Source of the DNA: SG8-30 sp963695155
GTDB taxonomy: Bacteria > Pseudomonadota > Gammaproteobacteria > Steroidobacterales > Steroidobacteraceae
DNA length: 64,000 nt
Direction: 5' to 3'
Assembly (NCBI GenBank): GCA_963695155.1
Contig: CAVOGD010000003.1
Span: 186,001 to 250,000 of the forward strand
Below, piece by piece: positions 34,892 through 43,684 of the stretch. The notes under the pieces were generated by a model. The model saw nothing but the letters and a program-made list of their open reading frames with translations, made no database searches and was not told where the DNA came from. A program made the position numbers and the translations under genes. How positions within the stretch are numbered: the first letter of the stretch is position 1; the number at the start of each line of letters is the position of its first letter.

Positions 34892-35701
34892 CTACGGAGG
34901 CGGACAGGGCAGGGCGAAGAACCTACGGGCGTTGCCGGACGTGGCGCCGGCTATCTCGTCAGGCGTTTCGGCACGCACCTTACACAGAACATTAAATATA
35001 TCTCGTAAGTATTTGGGTTCATTACGTCTATGTGGTGGTTTCGGCTGGATGTTGCGGGGTAACAGGTAGGGCCCGTCCGTCTCCAGCATGAGTTGCCCCA
35101 GCGGTATCGTGGCCGCCAGCCGCAAGACGTCGAGGCCCCGGCGCTCATCGCAGATCCAGCCCGTGATGCCGACGAACAGGCCGCGATCCAGGTAGGCGTC
35201 GAGTTCCTCGCCGCTGCCCGTGAAGCAATGCACGACCGCCTGCGGCAGCCGGGGCAGGTATTCGCCCAGGATCGCCATGAAGTCCGCGTGCGCGTCGCGC
35301 TGGTGCAGGAACACCGGCTTGCGGGCCGCCACGGCCAGCTCGAGCTGCCGCGTGAAGGCGCGGCGCTGGTCCGCGGGCGGGGAGAAGTTGCGGAAATAAT
35401 CCAGCCCGCACTCGCCGGCCGAGGTCACCATCGGGTCGGCCAGCAGTTCCTCGAGCGCCTCGCATGCGGCATCGTCCAGTTCGCTGGCGTGGTGCGGGTG
35501 CAGGCCGGCGGTCGCCCGCATGCGCTGCGGCCATTGCCGGCACAACCCGATCGCTTGCCGCGCACTGTCGATCGAGCTGCCGGTCACGACCATGCCCACG
35601 ATGCCGGCGTCAACCGCCCGCGCGACGACCTCACCGCGATCCGGGTCGTAGCTGTCGTGGGCGAGGTTGATGCCGATGTCGACCAGGCCGGGCTGCTGCA
35701 T
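34892..35701 (-). CDS. tatD: 3'-5' exonuclease/metal-dependent hydrolase TatD
   Basis: TatD is a metal-dependent nuclease implicated in DNA quality control and oxidative repair. The 269-residue product matches the E. coli TatD subgroup rather than YcfH or YjjV: VDIGINLAHDSYD at the N-terminus, TAGLHPHHA, SAGECGLDYFRNFS (metal Glu and Asp), VHCFTGSGEEL, GITGWICDERRG and METDGPYLLPRN (final Asp). The ATG at 35701 was chosen over longer frames because the family begins at this point. A stretch of about 60 bases (about 34985-35045) uses AT-rich, rare codons although its protein sequence stays family-like. Its 5' end lies 110 bases from a divergent ABC-exporter operon. Confidence 0.92.
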   Translation of the reverse strand: MQQPGLVDIGINLAHDSYDPDRGEVVARAVDAGIVGMVVTGSSIDSARQAIGLCRQWPQRMRATAGLHPHHASELDDAACEALEELLADPMVTSAGECGLDYFRNFSPPADQRRAFTRQLELAVAARKPVFLHQRDAHADFMAILGEYLPRLPQAVVHCFTGSGEELDAYLDRGLFVGITGWICDERRGLDVLRLAATIPLGQLMLETDGPYLLPRNIQPKPPHRRNEPKYLRDIFNVLCKVRAETPDEIAGATSGNARRFFALPCPPP

Positions 35702-35811
35702 GGCGGGACGGGACCCTATACTGTGGCGGCGCGTTGCCGTGCGCGGCGCGCGCATTCTAGAGGAACGGCGCCGCCCGGACCACGCGGGACGCCGGCGGCA
35801 CGAGGTGAAGC

Positions 35812-37044
35812 ATGTCCCTTGAAGAGAAGGCACTGGAAGCGTTGCGCAGGACCGGCGACGAGCAACCGGGCGAGTACGAAACCCGCTCCGGCCGCCGCCG
35901 CAAGCTGTGGCTGACGGCGGGCGCGGCGGCCGCCGTGCTGCTGCTGGCGTGGCTGGCGGCGGGCCTGTTGCGTGCCACCGACGTCGAGGTCGCAACCGCC
36001 GAGGCGGCCGAGGCACCGGGCGCCGCCATGGTGCTGAGCGCATCCGGGTACGTCGTCGCGCGTCGCCTCGCCACCGTGTCGTCGAAGGTCACGGGACGCG
36101 TCGAGGCGGTGCTGTTCGAGGAAGGCGCCAGCGTCGCAGACGGCCAGGAGCTGGCGCGCCTCGATGCGGCCACGGCCCGCGCGGCCCTGCGTGTCGCCGA
36201 GCGGCAACGTGAGGCGGCGGGCAAGCAGCTGGCGGAAGTGGAGGTGCGGCTGGCCGAGGCGGTCCGCGAGCGCGACCGTGCCCGCGCGCTGAAGGCCGGC
36301 AACCTCGTGAGCCAGAGCGCGGTGGATGCGGCCGAGGCCGAGGCGGCGGCGCTGGCGGCGCGGCTCGACTCGGCCCGCGCCGAGCTGGCGGTCGCGGAGG
36401 CGGGCGTGCGCGTGAGTGCCCAGGACCTGGACGACCTCGTGATCCGCGCACCGTTCGCTGGCGTGATCATCTCCAAGGACGCGCAGCCCGGGGAGATGGT
36501 CTCGCCGATTTCCGCGGGCGGCGGCTTCACGCGCACGGGCATCGCCACGCTGGTCGACATGGACTCGCGCGAGATCGAGGTGGACGTCAACGAGGCCTAC
36601 ATCAACCGCGTGCACGATGGGCAGCGCGCCGAGGCCGCGCTCGACGCCTATCCCGACTGGCGGATCGCCTGCCGGGTCATCGCCATCGTGCCGGCCGCGG
36701 ACCGGCAGAAGGCCACCGTGCGGGTGCGCATCGGCATCGACGAGCTCGACCCCAGGATCCTGCCGGACATGGGCAGCAAGGTGCGGTTCTTCGGCGAGCC
36801 GTCCGCAGGCGCGACCGCGGCGCTGTCGCGGGTCCCGCCCGGGGCCGTCGTCGAGGAGGACGGCGGCACGTACGCCTGGGTCGTGGAGGACGGGCGCGCC
36901 CGCCGCCGGGAGGTGTCGGTCGGCGCCGAGCGCGACGGCTTGCGCGACGTGCTGGACGGCGTGCGGGCCGGTGAGCAGGTGATCGTCAAGCCGCCGGCCG
37001 GCCTCGACGAGGGCAACCGCGTGCAGGCCCGGGCCGGCAGCTGA
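35812..37044 (+). CDS. Periplasmic adaptor (HlyD/MacA-like) of an ABC export system
   Basis: The 410-residue membrane-fusion protein has a cytoplasmic N-terminus, one TM helix (residues 33-54, LTAGAAAAVLLLAWLAAGLL), and a biotinyl-lipoyl-like half (VVARRLATVSSKVTGRVEAVLFEEG). A long helical hairpin follows (EELARLDAATARAALRVAERQR onward, about 125-205), then the second lipoyl half (DDLVIRAPFAGVIISKDAQPGE), a beta-barrel and a membrane-proximal domain. Its stop overlaps the start of an ABC ATPase, and two permease genes follow, forming one exporter. A TATACT at 35717-35722 may be the -10 element, though the -35 is poor. Confidence 0.92.
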   Translation: MSLEEKALEALRRTGDEQPGEYETRSGRRRKLWLTAGAAAAVLLLAWLAAGLLRATDVEVATAEAAEAPGAAMVLSASGYVVARRLATVSSKVTGRVEAVLFEEGASVADGQELARLDAATARAALRVAERQREAAGKQLAEVEVRLAEAVRERDRARALKAGNLVSQSAVDAAEAEAAALAARLDSARAELAVAEAGVRVSAQDLDDLVIRAPFAGVIISKDAQPGEMVSPISAGGGFTRTGIATLVDMDSREIEVDVNEAYINRVHDGQRAEAALDAYPDWRIACRVIAIVPAADRQKATVRVRIGIDELDPRILPDMGSKVRFFGEPSAGATAALSRVPPGAVVEEDGGTYAWVVEDGRARRREVSVGAERDGLRDVLDGVRAGEQVIVKPPAGLDEGNRVQARAGS

Positions 37045-37742
37045 TGGCGACCGGGACCGTGGGCGCGCCGCTCGTCCAGATCCGCGACCTCTACAAGCAG
37101 TTCCGTCGCGGTCCGGAGGTCGTGCACGTCCTGGAGGGGCTCACGGTGGACATCGCCGCCGGCGAGTTCGTCGCATTGATGGGACCGTCCGGATCCGGCA
37201 AGTCCACGCTGCTGAACCTGCTGGGGGGCCTGGACCGGCCGACTTCAGGCGTGTTGCGCGTGCAGGGCCTGGACCTGGCGCAGCTTTCCGACAACGCGCT
37301 GGCGCGCTGGCGCGCCGACCACGTCGGCTTCATCTTCCAGATGTACAACCTGCTGCCGGTGCTGAGCGCCGAGCGCAACGTCGAGCTGCCGCTGCTGCTG
37401 ACCGACCTGCCGCGCGCCGAGCGCCTGCGCCGCGCGCGCACCGCGCTGCGGCTCGTGGGCCTCGCCGACCGCGCGAGGCACCGGCCCGGGGAGCTGTCCG
37501 GGGGCCAGGAGCAGCGCGTCGGCATCGCGCGCGCCATCGTGACCGATCCCAGCCTGCTGCTGTGCGACGAACCGACCGGCGATCTCGACCGCAAGTCGGG
37601 GGACGAGGTGCTCGACCTGCTCGGCGCCCTGAACGCGCAGGGCAAGACGATCGTCATGGTCACGCACGATCCGCATGCCGCCGAGCGCGCCCGGCGCTTG
37701 CTGCGGCTCGAGGACGGCCGCGTGGTGGAGTCGGCGACATGA
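37044..37742 (+). CDS. ABC transporter ATPase (MacB/LolD type)
   Basis: This 232-residue ATPase has Walker A GPSGSGKST (residues 47-55), a Q-loop in FIFQMYNLLPVLSAERN, signature LSGGQEQRVGIARA, Walker B LLLCDEPTGDLD and a switch His in VTHDPHA. The sequence places it in the MacB/LolD/FtsE family that drives mechanotransmission exporters. The signature has Glu in GGQEQ where most carry Gln. The start overlaps the adaptor stop by one base and its stop overlaps the first permease as ATGA. Confidence 0.94.
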   Translation: MATGTVGAPLVQIRDLYKQFRRGPEVVHVLEGLTVDIAAGEFVALMGPSGSGKSTLLNLLGGLDRPTSGVLRVQGLDLAQLSDNALARWRADHVGFIFQMYNLLPVLSAERNVELPLLLTDLPRAERLRRARTALRLVGLADRARHRPGELSGGQEQRVGIARAIVTDPSLLLCDEPTGDLDRKSGDEVLDLLGALNAQGKTIVMVTHDPHAAERARRLLRLEDGRVVESAT

Positions 37743-38902
37743 TCCTGCGCTTCCTGCCGTTGCTGCTGGCGAACCTGCGTCGCCGGCCGTTGCGCACCGC
37801 CTTCACGCTGGGCTCGATCGTGATCGCGTTCCTCATGTTCGGCCTGCTGGGGGCGCTCGGCAACGCTTTCTCGGCCGGCGTGGAGATTGCCGGGCAGGAC
37901 CGCCTGCTGGTGATGCACAAGGTCTCGATGGTGCAGCCACTGCCGGTCAGCTATCGCTCGAGGATCCGCCAGATCGACGGCGTGGCGGCCGTCAGTTCCG
38001 CGACCTGGTTCGGCGGCGTCTACCAGGACGACCGCAACCAGTTGCCCACCTTCCCGGTCGACGGCGCCGTGTATCTCGACATCTACCCGGAGTACGTGGT
38101 CACGCGCGAGGGTCGCGAGCGCTGGCTGGCGGACCGGCGCGGCGCCATCGTGGGGCGGCCGTTTGCGAACGAGTATGGCTGGAAGGTCGGCGATACCGTG
38201 CCGCTGCGCTCGAACATCTGGCGGCAGGCGGACGGCTCGGATACGTGGGAAATCAACATCAGCGAGATCTACGACGTGCCGCCGACGGGTGGCGACCCGC
38301 GCAACATCCTGCTGCATTACGACTACTTCGAGGAGACCCGCGGCCGCGGCAAGGGACTCGTGCACTGGTACATCATCCAGGTGGAGGATCCCGCGCGGGC
38401 CGCGCAGGTGGCCCGCGCCGTCGACGAGCAGTTCGCCAACTCGCCCTACGAGACCAAGACGGCGACGGAAAAGGCGTTCGCCCAGGGTTTCGTCAACCAG
38501 ATCGGCGACATCGGCGCGATCCTGACCGGCGTGGTGGCCGCGGTGTTCTTCACCATGCTGGTGGTGACCGCCAACACGATGGCGCAGTCGGTGCGCGAGC
38601 GCACCGCCGAGCTCGGGGTGATGAAGACGCTGGGCTTCACGGGCCGCACGGTCACGTTGCTGGTGCTGGCCGAGTCGCTGCTGCTGACGGCGATCGGCGC
38701 CGTGACCGGCATGGCGCTGGCGCTGGTCGCGGTCGACGCGCTGGGCGGCGCCGTGCGGCAGTACCTGCCCATCTGGGAACTGCCGCCCGATGCCTGGTGG
38801 CAGGCGGGGGCGATGGTCGTGGTGACGGGCCTGCTGGCCGGGGCGGCGCCGGCCTGGAACGCGCTGCGCCTGCCGATCGTGCAGGCGCTGCGGCAGGTCT
38901 AG
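37739..38902 (+). CDS. ABC transporter permease, FtsX/MacB-like, first of two
   Basis: The 387-residue permease has one N-terminal TM helix (FTLGSIVIAFLMFGLLGALG), a large periplasmic MacB-like domain (about 60-250) and three C-terminal TM helices beginning near ILTGVVAAVFFTMLVVTANT. The FtsX-family cytoplasmic stretch reads RERTAELGVMKTLGFTGRTV. It ends in the family-typical PIVQALRQV. The ATG overlaps the ATPase stop. It shares topology with the next gene while the periplasmic domains differ, so the pair may form a heterodimer. Confidence 0.9.
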   Translation: MILRFLPLLLANLRRRPLRTAFTLGSIVIAFLMFGLLGALGNAFSAGVEIAGQDRLLVMHKVSMVQPLPVSYRSRIRQIDGVAAVSSATWFGGVYQDDRNQLPTFPVDGAVYLDIYPEYVVTREGRERWLADRRGAIVGRPFANEYGWKVGDTVPLRSNIWRQADGSDTWEINISEIYDVPPTGGDPRNILLHYDYFEETRGRGKGLVHWYIIQVEDPARAAQVARAVDEQFANSPYETKTATEKAFAQGFVNQIGDIGAILTGVVAAVFFTMLVVTANTMAQSVRERTAELGVMKTLGFTGRTVTLLVLAESLLLTAIGAVTGMALALVAVDALGGAVRQYLPIWELPPDAWWQAGAMVVVTGLLAGAAPAWNALRLPIVQALRQV

Positions 38903-38905
38903 GCG

Positions 38906-40102
38906 ATGGCCCTCGCCGGGACAATGCGCCAGGCCGCGGCCATCACCGCGCTCAACCTCGCGAGCCTGCCGAAGCGGCTGGGCGCCGCGACGGTGGCCGT
39001 GGTCGGCATCGGCGGCGTGGTCGCGGTGCTGGTCGCGGTGCTGTCGATCAGCGAGGGCTTCCGCGCAGCCATGGAACTGTCCGGGCGCGAGGACATCGGC
39101 ATCGTCCTGCGCGGCGGCTCCACCGACGAACTGTCGAGCGGCCTGTCACTCGACGCCGTGCGCCATGTGCTGGATGCGCCGGGAATCGTGGCCGGGCCGG
39201 CCGGGCCGCTGGCTTCGCCGGAACTGTACGTGGTCGTGGACGTGCCGATGCGCGGCACGCAGACCCGGGCGAACGTGCCGCTGCGCGGCGTCGGGGCCAA
39301 CGCGTCCGCCATCCGCAGGGACTTCACGATGGTCGCGGGCCGGCCGTTCCGGCGCGGCCTCAACGAGGTGATCGTGGGGCAGGGCGCCGCGTCGCAGTTC
39401 GCGGGGCTGCAGGTCGGGGACAGCGTCGCATTCGGGCGCACGCCGTGGACGGTGACCGGGATCTTCGCCGACGGCGGCAGCGTCAGCGAATCGGAGATCT
39501 GGACCGATGCGACCGTCCTGCAGGGCGCCTACAACCGTGGCACCTCGTTCCAGTCGGTGCGGGTGCGCCTGCCGGGCGCCGGCCGCACCGCGGAGATCGC
39601 CCGTCACCTGCAGGCCGACCCGCGCTTCAACATGACGATCCGCACCGAGCGCGAGTTCCTCAGGGGGCAGTCCAGCGTGCTGGTCGCGATCGTGCAGACG
39701 CTGGGCGTGATGATCGCCGCGCTGATGGGAGTGGGGGCGGTGTTCGCGGCACTCAACACCATGTATGCCGCCGTCGCGGCACGCACGCGCGAGATCGCGA
39801 CGCTGCGGGCGCTGGGCTTCGGCGCACTGCCGGTCGTCGCATCGGTCCTGGTCGAGGCGCTGCTGCTGGGCCTGCTGGGCGGCGTGCTGGGCGGCGTGCT
39901 CGCCTACTTCACGTTCAACGGGTTCCAGGCCTCGACGCTGAATTTCCAGAGTTTCAGCCAGGTGACGTTCGCCTTCACCGTGACGCCGGCGCTGATGGGG
40001 GCCGGTATCGCGTACGCACTGCTGCTGGCCCTGGTCGGCGGGCTGCTGCCCGGCATCCGCGCCGCGCGCATGCCGGTGACGCAGGCGCTGCGGGAACTGT
40101 AG
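38906..40102 (+). CDS. ABC transporter permease, FtsX/MacB-like, second of two
   Basis: A 398-residue permease begins three bases after the first. It has the same layout: N-terminal TM (TVAVVGIGGVVAVLVAVLSI), a periplasmic domain (about 60-260), and three C-terminal TM helices from MIAALMGVGAVFAALNTMYAAV. The FtsX-type loop is RTREIATLRALGFGALPV, and it ends PVTQALREL. Two distinct permeases with one ATPase and one adaptor suggest a heteromeric exporter, for lipids, peptides or envelope components, whose substrate the sequence does not reveal. Confidence 0.9.
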   Translation: MALAGTMRQAAAITALNLASLPKRLGAATVAVVGIGGVVAVLVAVLSISEGFRAAMELSGREDIGIVLRGGSTDELSSGLSLDAVRHVLDAPGIVAGPAGPLASPELYVVVDVPMRGTQTRANVPLRGVGANASAIRRDFTMVAGRPFRRGLNEVIVGQGAASQFAGLQVGDSVAFGRTPWTVTGIFADGGSVSESEIWTDATVLQGAYNRGTSFQSVRVRLPGAGRTAEIARHLQADPRFNMTIRTEREFLRGQSSVLVAIVQTLGVMIAALMGVGAVFAALNTMYAAVAARTREIATLRALGFGALPVVASVLVEALLLGLLGGVLGGVLAYFTFNGFQASTLNFQSFSQVTFAFTVTPALMGAGIAYALLLALVGGLLPGIRAARMPVTQALREL

Positions 40103-40115
40103 GGGCACCTTCGCC

Positions 40116-40850
40116 ATGTTGTCCGCCCGCGAGCTGGCCTGGTGGCCATTGGCGCCGCTGTTGCTGGCGCAGGGGCTCGGCGTACGACTCCGGACGGCGC
40201 GGCTGCCGCCCGCCGCGGGCGAGCGTGGACGCGCCGGGGCCGGCCGGCGCCTGGTCCGGCTGACGGGCCTCGGTGATTCGATCATCGCCGGCATCGGCGT
40301 GCAGCGCGGGGCCGACGGCCTCGTGGGCCAGGTGGCGGCGCGGCTCGCGGAACGAGCCGACGTGACGGTCGAGTGGCGCGCGATCGGCCAATCGGGCGCC
40401 ACTGCAGAGGTCGTGCTGCAGCAGTGGCTGGACTCCGCCGTTCATGAAGCGCCGTCGCTGCTGCTCATCTCCGCAGGCGTCAACGACGCGGTGGCAGGGA
40501 CGAACCCGTCGGTGTTCCAGCGGCACTTGCGCGCGCTGGTGGACGCACTGACCGCCGGCTCCGACAGCGCGGTCGTGTTTGCCGGCATCCCGCCGCTGTC
40601 GAGCTTCCCGGCGCTGCCCCGGCCGCTGTCCACCCTGCTGGGGCGGCGTGCCGCGGACCTGGCCCAGGCGGCCACCGCGCTCGCCGGTTACCGGGGACTG
40701 CAGGTCGTGACCTTCCCGGCGACACTGGACCGCGATGGGTTTGCCAGCGACGGCTTCCATCCGGGGCCACGGGCCTGCCGGATCTGGTCGCAATGGGTCG
40801 CGCAGGAGCTGGCTGGCGGCGCGGCGGGACGCGCGCTCGAACTCGCATGA
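40116..40850 (+). CDS. SGNH/GDSL hydrolase (lipase/esterase family)
   Basis: This 244-residue protein has a hydrophobic N-terminus that may be a signal anchor (LAWWPLAPLLLAQGLG). The SGNH blocks are visible: block I LTGLGDSIIAGIG (catalytic Ser), block III SAGVNDAV (GxND), and block V DGFHPG (catalytic Asp-His). Such enzymes hydrolyse acyl esters or thioesters. It begins 13 bases after the second permease and is probably in the same operon. In E. coli the esterase TesA sits beside the YbbAP ABC genes, so an esterase next to such an exporter has a precedent. The start of fadH lies 52 bases beyond. Confidence 0.86.
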   Translation: MLSARELAWWPLAPLLLAQGLGVRLRTARLPPAAGERGRAGAGRRLVRLTGLGDSIIAGIGVQRGADGLVGQVAARLAERADVTVEWRAIGQSGATAEVVLQQWLDSAVHEAPSLLLISAGVNDAVAGTNPSVFQRHLRALVDALTAGSDSAVVFAGIPPLSSFPALPRPLSTLLGRRAADLAQAATALAGYRGLQVVTFPATLDRDGFASDGFHPGPRACRIWSQWVAQELAGGAAGRALELA

Positions 40851-40902
40851 CGGTACAAGCCGCCATCGAACGGCGCACCCCGCCGCTGCTATCATCGCGC
40901 GC

Positions 40903-42936
40903 GTGACTGCTGCCCGATACCCGCACCTGCTCGCGCCGCTCGACCTCGGGTTCGTGACCCTGCCCAATCGCGTGCTCATGGGCTCGATGCACACGGGCCT
41001 GGAGGACCGCAGCGCCGACTACCCGCGGCTGGCCGAGTATTTCGCGGAACGGGCCCGCGGCGGCGTCGGGCTCATCGTCACCGGGGGCATCGCGCCCAAC
41101 GTGGCGGGGTGGGCCAAGCCCTTTGCGGGCAAGCTCAGCAGCAGGCGGGAGGTCGCGCGCCACGAGCTGGTCACGCGCGCCGTGCATGCGGAGGGCGGCA
41201 GGATCTGCATGCAGATCCTGCACACGGGCCGCTACGCCTACCACCCGCTGGCGGTGGCGCCGTCCAGGCTGAAGGCGCCGATTTCACCGTTCACGCCCCG
41301 CGCCCTGACGGGCTTCGGCGTGTCGCGCCAGGTCGCCGCGTTCGCGCGCTGCGCGCGGCTGGCGCAGGACGCCGGTTACGACGGCGTCGAGGTGATGGGC
41401 TCCGAGGGCTATTTCATCAACCAGTTCCTGGCCGCGCGCACCAACCGCCGGCAGGACCGGTGGGGCGGCAGCTACGAGAACCGCATGCGGCTGCCGCTGG
41501 AGATCCTGCACAGCGTGCGTGCGGCGGTCGGCCCGCGGTTCATCGTCATCTACCGGCTGTCGATGCTCGACCTGGTGCCGGGGGGCAGCAGCTGGGACGA
41601 AGTCGTGACGCTCGCCAGGGCAGTCGAGGCGGCGGGCGCCAACATCATCAACACGGGAATCGGCTGGCACGAGGCGCGCATCCCGACCATCGCGACCATG
41701 GTGCCGCGGGCGGCCTTCAGCTGGGTGACGCAACGCCTGAAAGCCGAGGTCAGCCTGCCGCTGGTCACCAGCAACCGCATCAACGACCCCGCGGTCGCGG
41801 AGTCGGTGCTGGCCGCCGGGCACGCGGACATGGTCTCGATGGCGCGCCCGTTGCTGGCCGACGCCGATTTCGTGCGCAAGGCGGCCGCCGGCCGCGCCGA
41901 CGAAATCAACACCTGCATCGCCTGCAACCAGGCCTGCCTGGACCACGTCTTCGAGAACAAGGCGGCGACCTGCCTGGTGAACCCGCGGGCCAGCCACGAG
42001 ACCGCGCTGCGCTACGAGCCGACGCAGCGCCGCCGGCGCATCGCGGTGGTGGGCGCGGGGCCGGCCGGGCTCGCCTGCGCCACGATCGCCGCGGGCCGCG
42101 GGCACGAAGTGACGCTGTTCGAGTCCGCCGCGGACATCGGCGGCCAGTTCAACATGGCGCGGCGCGTTCCGGGCAAGGAGGAATTCGCGGAGACCCTGCG
42201 CTACTTCCGCCGCCAGATCGAGCTGAACGGCGTCGCGCTGAGGCTCGGCCACCGGGCCAGCGCGGCCGAACTGGCCGACGCGGGGTTCGACGAAATCGTG
42301 ATCGCGTGCGGCGTGCTGCCCAGGCAGCCGCCCATTGCGGGCCTCGATCATCCGAAGGTGCTGAGCTATATCGACGTGCTGCTGCATGCCCGGCCGGTCG
42401 GTGCGTCGGTGGCGATCGTGGGCGCCGGCGGCATCGGCTTCGACGTTGCGGAGTACCTCAGTCACCCGTCGGCGAAGGCCGCCGACGAGGTCGGCGACTT
42501 CCTGAGGGAGTGGGGCGTGGACCGCGAGCTGACGCAGCGCGGCGGCCTGCTGGAGCACGAGGCGGCGCTGCCCACGTCCGGCCGCACGATCTACCTGCTG
42601 CAGCGCAAGGCGACGCCCCCCGGGCGCGGCCTCGCCCGGACCACCGGCTGGGTCCACCGCACGACGCTGCGCCGCCGCGGCGTGAGGATGCTGGCCGGAG
42701 TGAGCTACGAACGGATCGACGATTCGGGACTGCACCTCGTCACCGGCGACGGGCCGCGGCTGCTCGAGGTGGACAACGTGGTGATCTGCGCGGGCCAGGA
42801 GCCGGCGCGTTCCCTGGCGGATGAACTGGCGGCCCGCGGACGCGAGCCGCACCTCATCGGCGGGGCGCGCATTGCCGCGGAACTGGATGCCAAGCGTGCC
42901 ATCGACGAGGGGGCGCGGCTGGCCGCGGCGCTGTGA
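40903..42936 (+). CDS. fadH: NADPH-dependent 2,4-dienoyl-CoA reductase
   Basis: FadH reduces 2,4-dienoyl-CoA in the breakdown of unsaturated fatty acids with even-numbered double bonds. The 677-residue protein is a three-domain flavoenzyme. The N-terminal TIM barrel binds FMN (LLAPLDLGFVTLPNRVLMGSMHTGLED). The 4Fe-4S site is CIACNQACLDH followed by CLVNPRA. The C-terminal FAD/NADPH region carries IAVVGAGPAGLACATIA and VAIVGAGGIGFDVAEYL. Length matches E. coli FadH. The GTG at 40903 was chosen because it immediately precedes the family N-terminus. The next gene starts at a GTG overlapping its stop. Confidence 0.94.
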   Translation: MTAARYPHLLAPLDLGFVTLPNRVLMGSMHTGLEDRSADYPRLAEYFAERARGGVGLIVTGGIAPNVAGWAKPFAGKLSSRREVARHELVTRAVHAEGGRICMQILHTGRYAYHPLAVAPSRLKAPISPFTPRALTGFGVSRQVAAFARCARLAQDAGYDGVEVMGSEGYFINQFLAARTNRRQDRWGGSYENRMRLPLEILHSVRAAVGPRFIVIYRLSMLDLVPGGSSWDEVVTLARAVEAAGANIINTGIGWHEARIPTIATMVPRAAFSWVTQRLKAEVSLPLVTSNRINDPAVAESVLAAGHADMVSMARPLLADADFVRKAAAGRADEINTCIACNQACLDHVFENKAATCLVNPRASHETALRYEPTQRRRRIAVVGAGPAGLACATIAAGRGHEVTLFESAADIGGQFNMARRVPGKEEFAETLRYFRRQIELNGVALRLGHRASAAELADAGFDEIVIACGVLPRQPPIAGLDHPKVLSYIDVLLHARPVGASVAIVGAGGIGFDVAEYLSHPSAKAADEVGDFLREWGVDRELTQRGGLLEHEAALPTSGRTIYLLQRKATPPGRGLARTTGWVHRTTLRRRGVRMLAGVSYERIDDSGLHLVTGDGPRLLEVDNVVICAGQEPARSLADELAARGREPHLIGGARIAAELDAKRAIDEGARLAAAL

Positions 42937-43679
42937 GCGGCGTACTGCAGGGGCGGGAGGACCAGCTGGCGCTGTTCGACCCGGGCCGGGCCGAGCAGGA
43001 CTGGCGGGTGCGCGAAAGCGCGAAAGCGCGGCGACTCAGCGTGCGCGTCCTGCCGGGCGGCCGCGTCGAGGTCGTCGTGCCGATCGGCACGCGGGCCGCC
43101 ACGGTGCAGCATTTCGTGGTGCGTCACCGGCGCTGGATCGAGCGCAAGCTCGCGGACTACGCCCACGCCGACGCCGGTTCGACCGGACTGCCCGCGGAGA
43201 TTGCATTCCAGGCCACGGCGGCGCGCTACCCGGTCGCCTACCGTGCCGGACCCGGCGCGCCACGCCTGCGGCAGGCATCGGGGCGGCTCACCGTCACGGG
43301 CGATGTCTCCCGCATGGTGCTGGCCAGGCACGTACTGCAGCGCTGGCTGCTGCGGACCGCCCACCAGAGCCTCGTTCCGTGGCTGCACGATGTGGCGGCG
43401 GCGCATGGACTGCAGGTCGCCAGGGCCCAGGTGCGGCGCCAGCGCACGCGCTGGGGCAGCTGCTCCCGGTCGGGGACGGTGAGCATCAACGCCTGCCTGC
43501 TGTTCCAGCGGCCCGCGGTCGTTCATTACCTGTTCGTACATGAGCTGGCGCACACGGTGCACATGAACCACTCGCGGGCCTTCTGGCGCCTGGTCGAGGA
43601 CATGGAGCCCGGCTGGCGCGAGCTGGACCGCGAGTTGACCGCCGGCTGGCGTGCCGTGCCGTACTGGGCGATCGGCTGA
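42933..43679 (+). CDS. YgjP/WLM-type zinc metallopeptidase-like protein
   Basis: The 248-residue protein belongs to the YgjP-type M48-related family. The zinc motif is HELAHTVHMNHSRAFW (HExxH), preceded by the family landmark RTRWGSCSRSGTVSINACLL. The N-terminal half contains RESAKARRLSVRVLPGGRVEVVVP and a helical WIERKLADY segment. No signal peptide is seen, so it is cytosolic. Its function in bacteria is poorly known. The start is a GTG overlapping the fadH stop. Confidence 0.9.
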   Translation: MSGVLQGREDQLALFDPGRAEQDWRVRESAKARRLSVRVLPGGRVEVVVPIGTRAATVQHFVVRHRRWIERKLADYAHADAGSTGLPAEIAFQATAARYPVAYRAGPGAPRLRQASGRLTVTGDVSRMVLARHVLQRWLLRTAHQSLVPWLHDVAAAHGLQVARAQVRRQRTRWGSCSRSGTVSINACLLFQRPAVVHYLFVHELAHTVHMNHSRAFWRLVEDMEPGWRELDRELTAGWRAVPYWAIG

Positions 43680-43684
43680 GGCCG

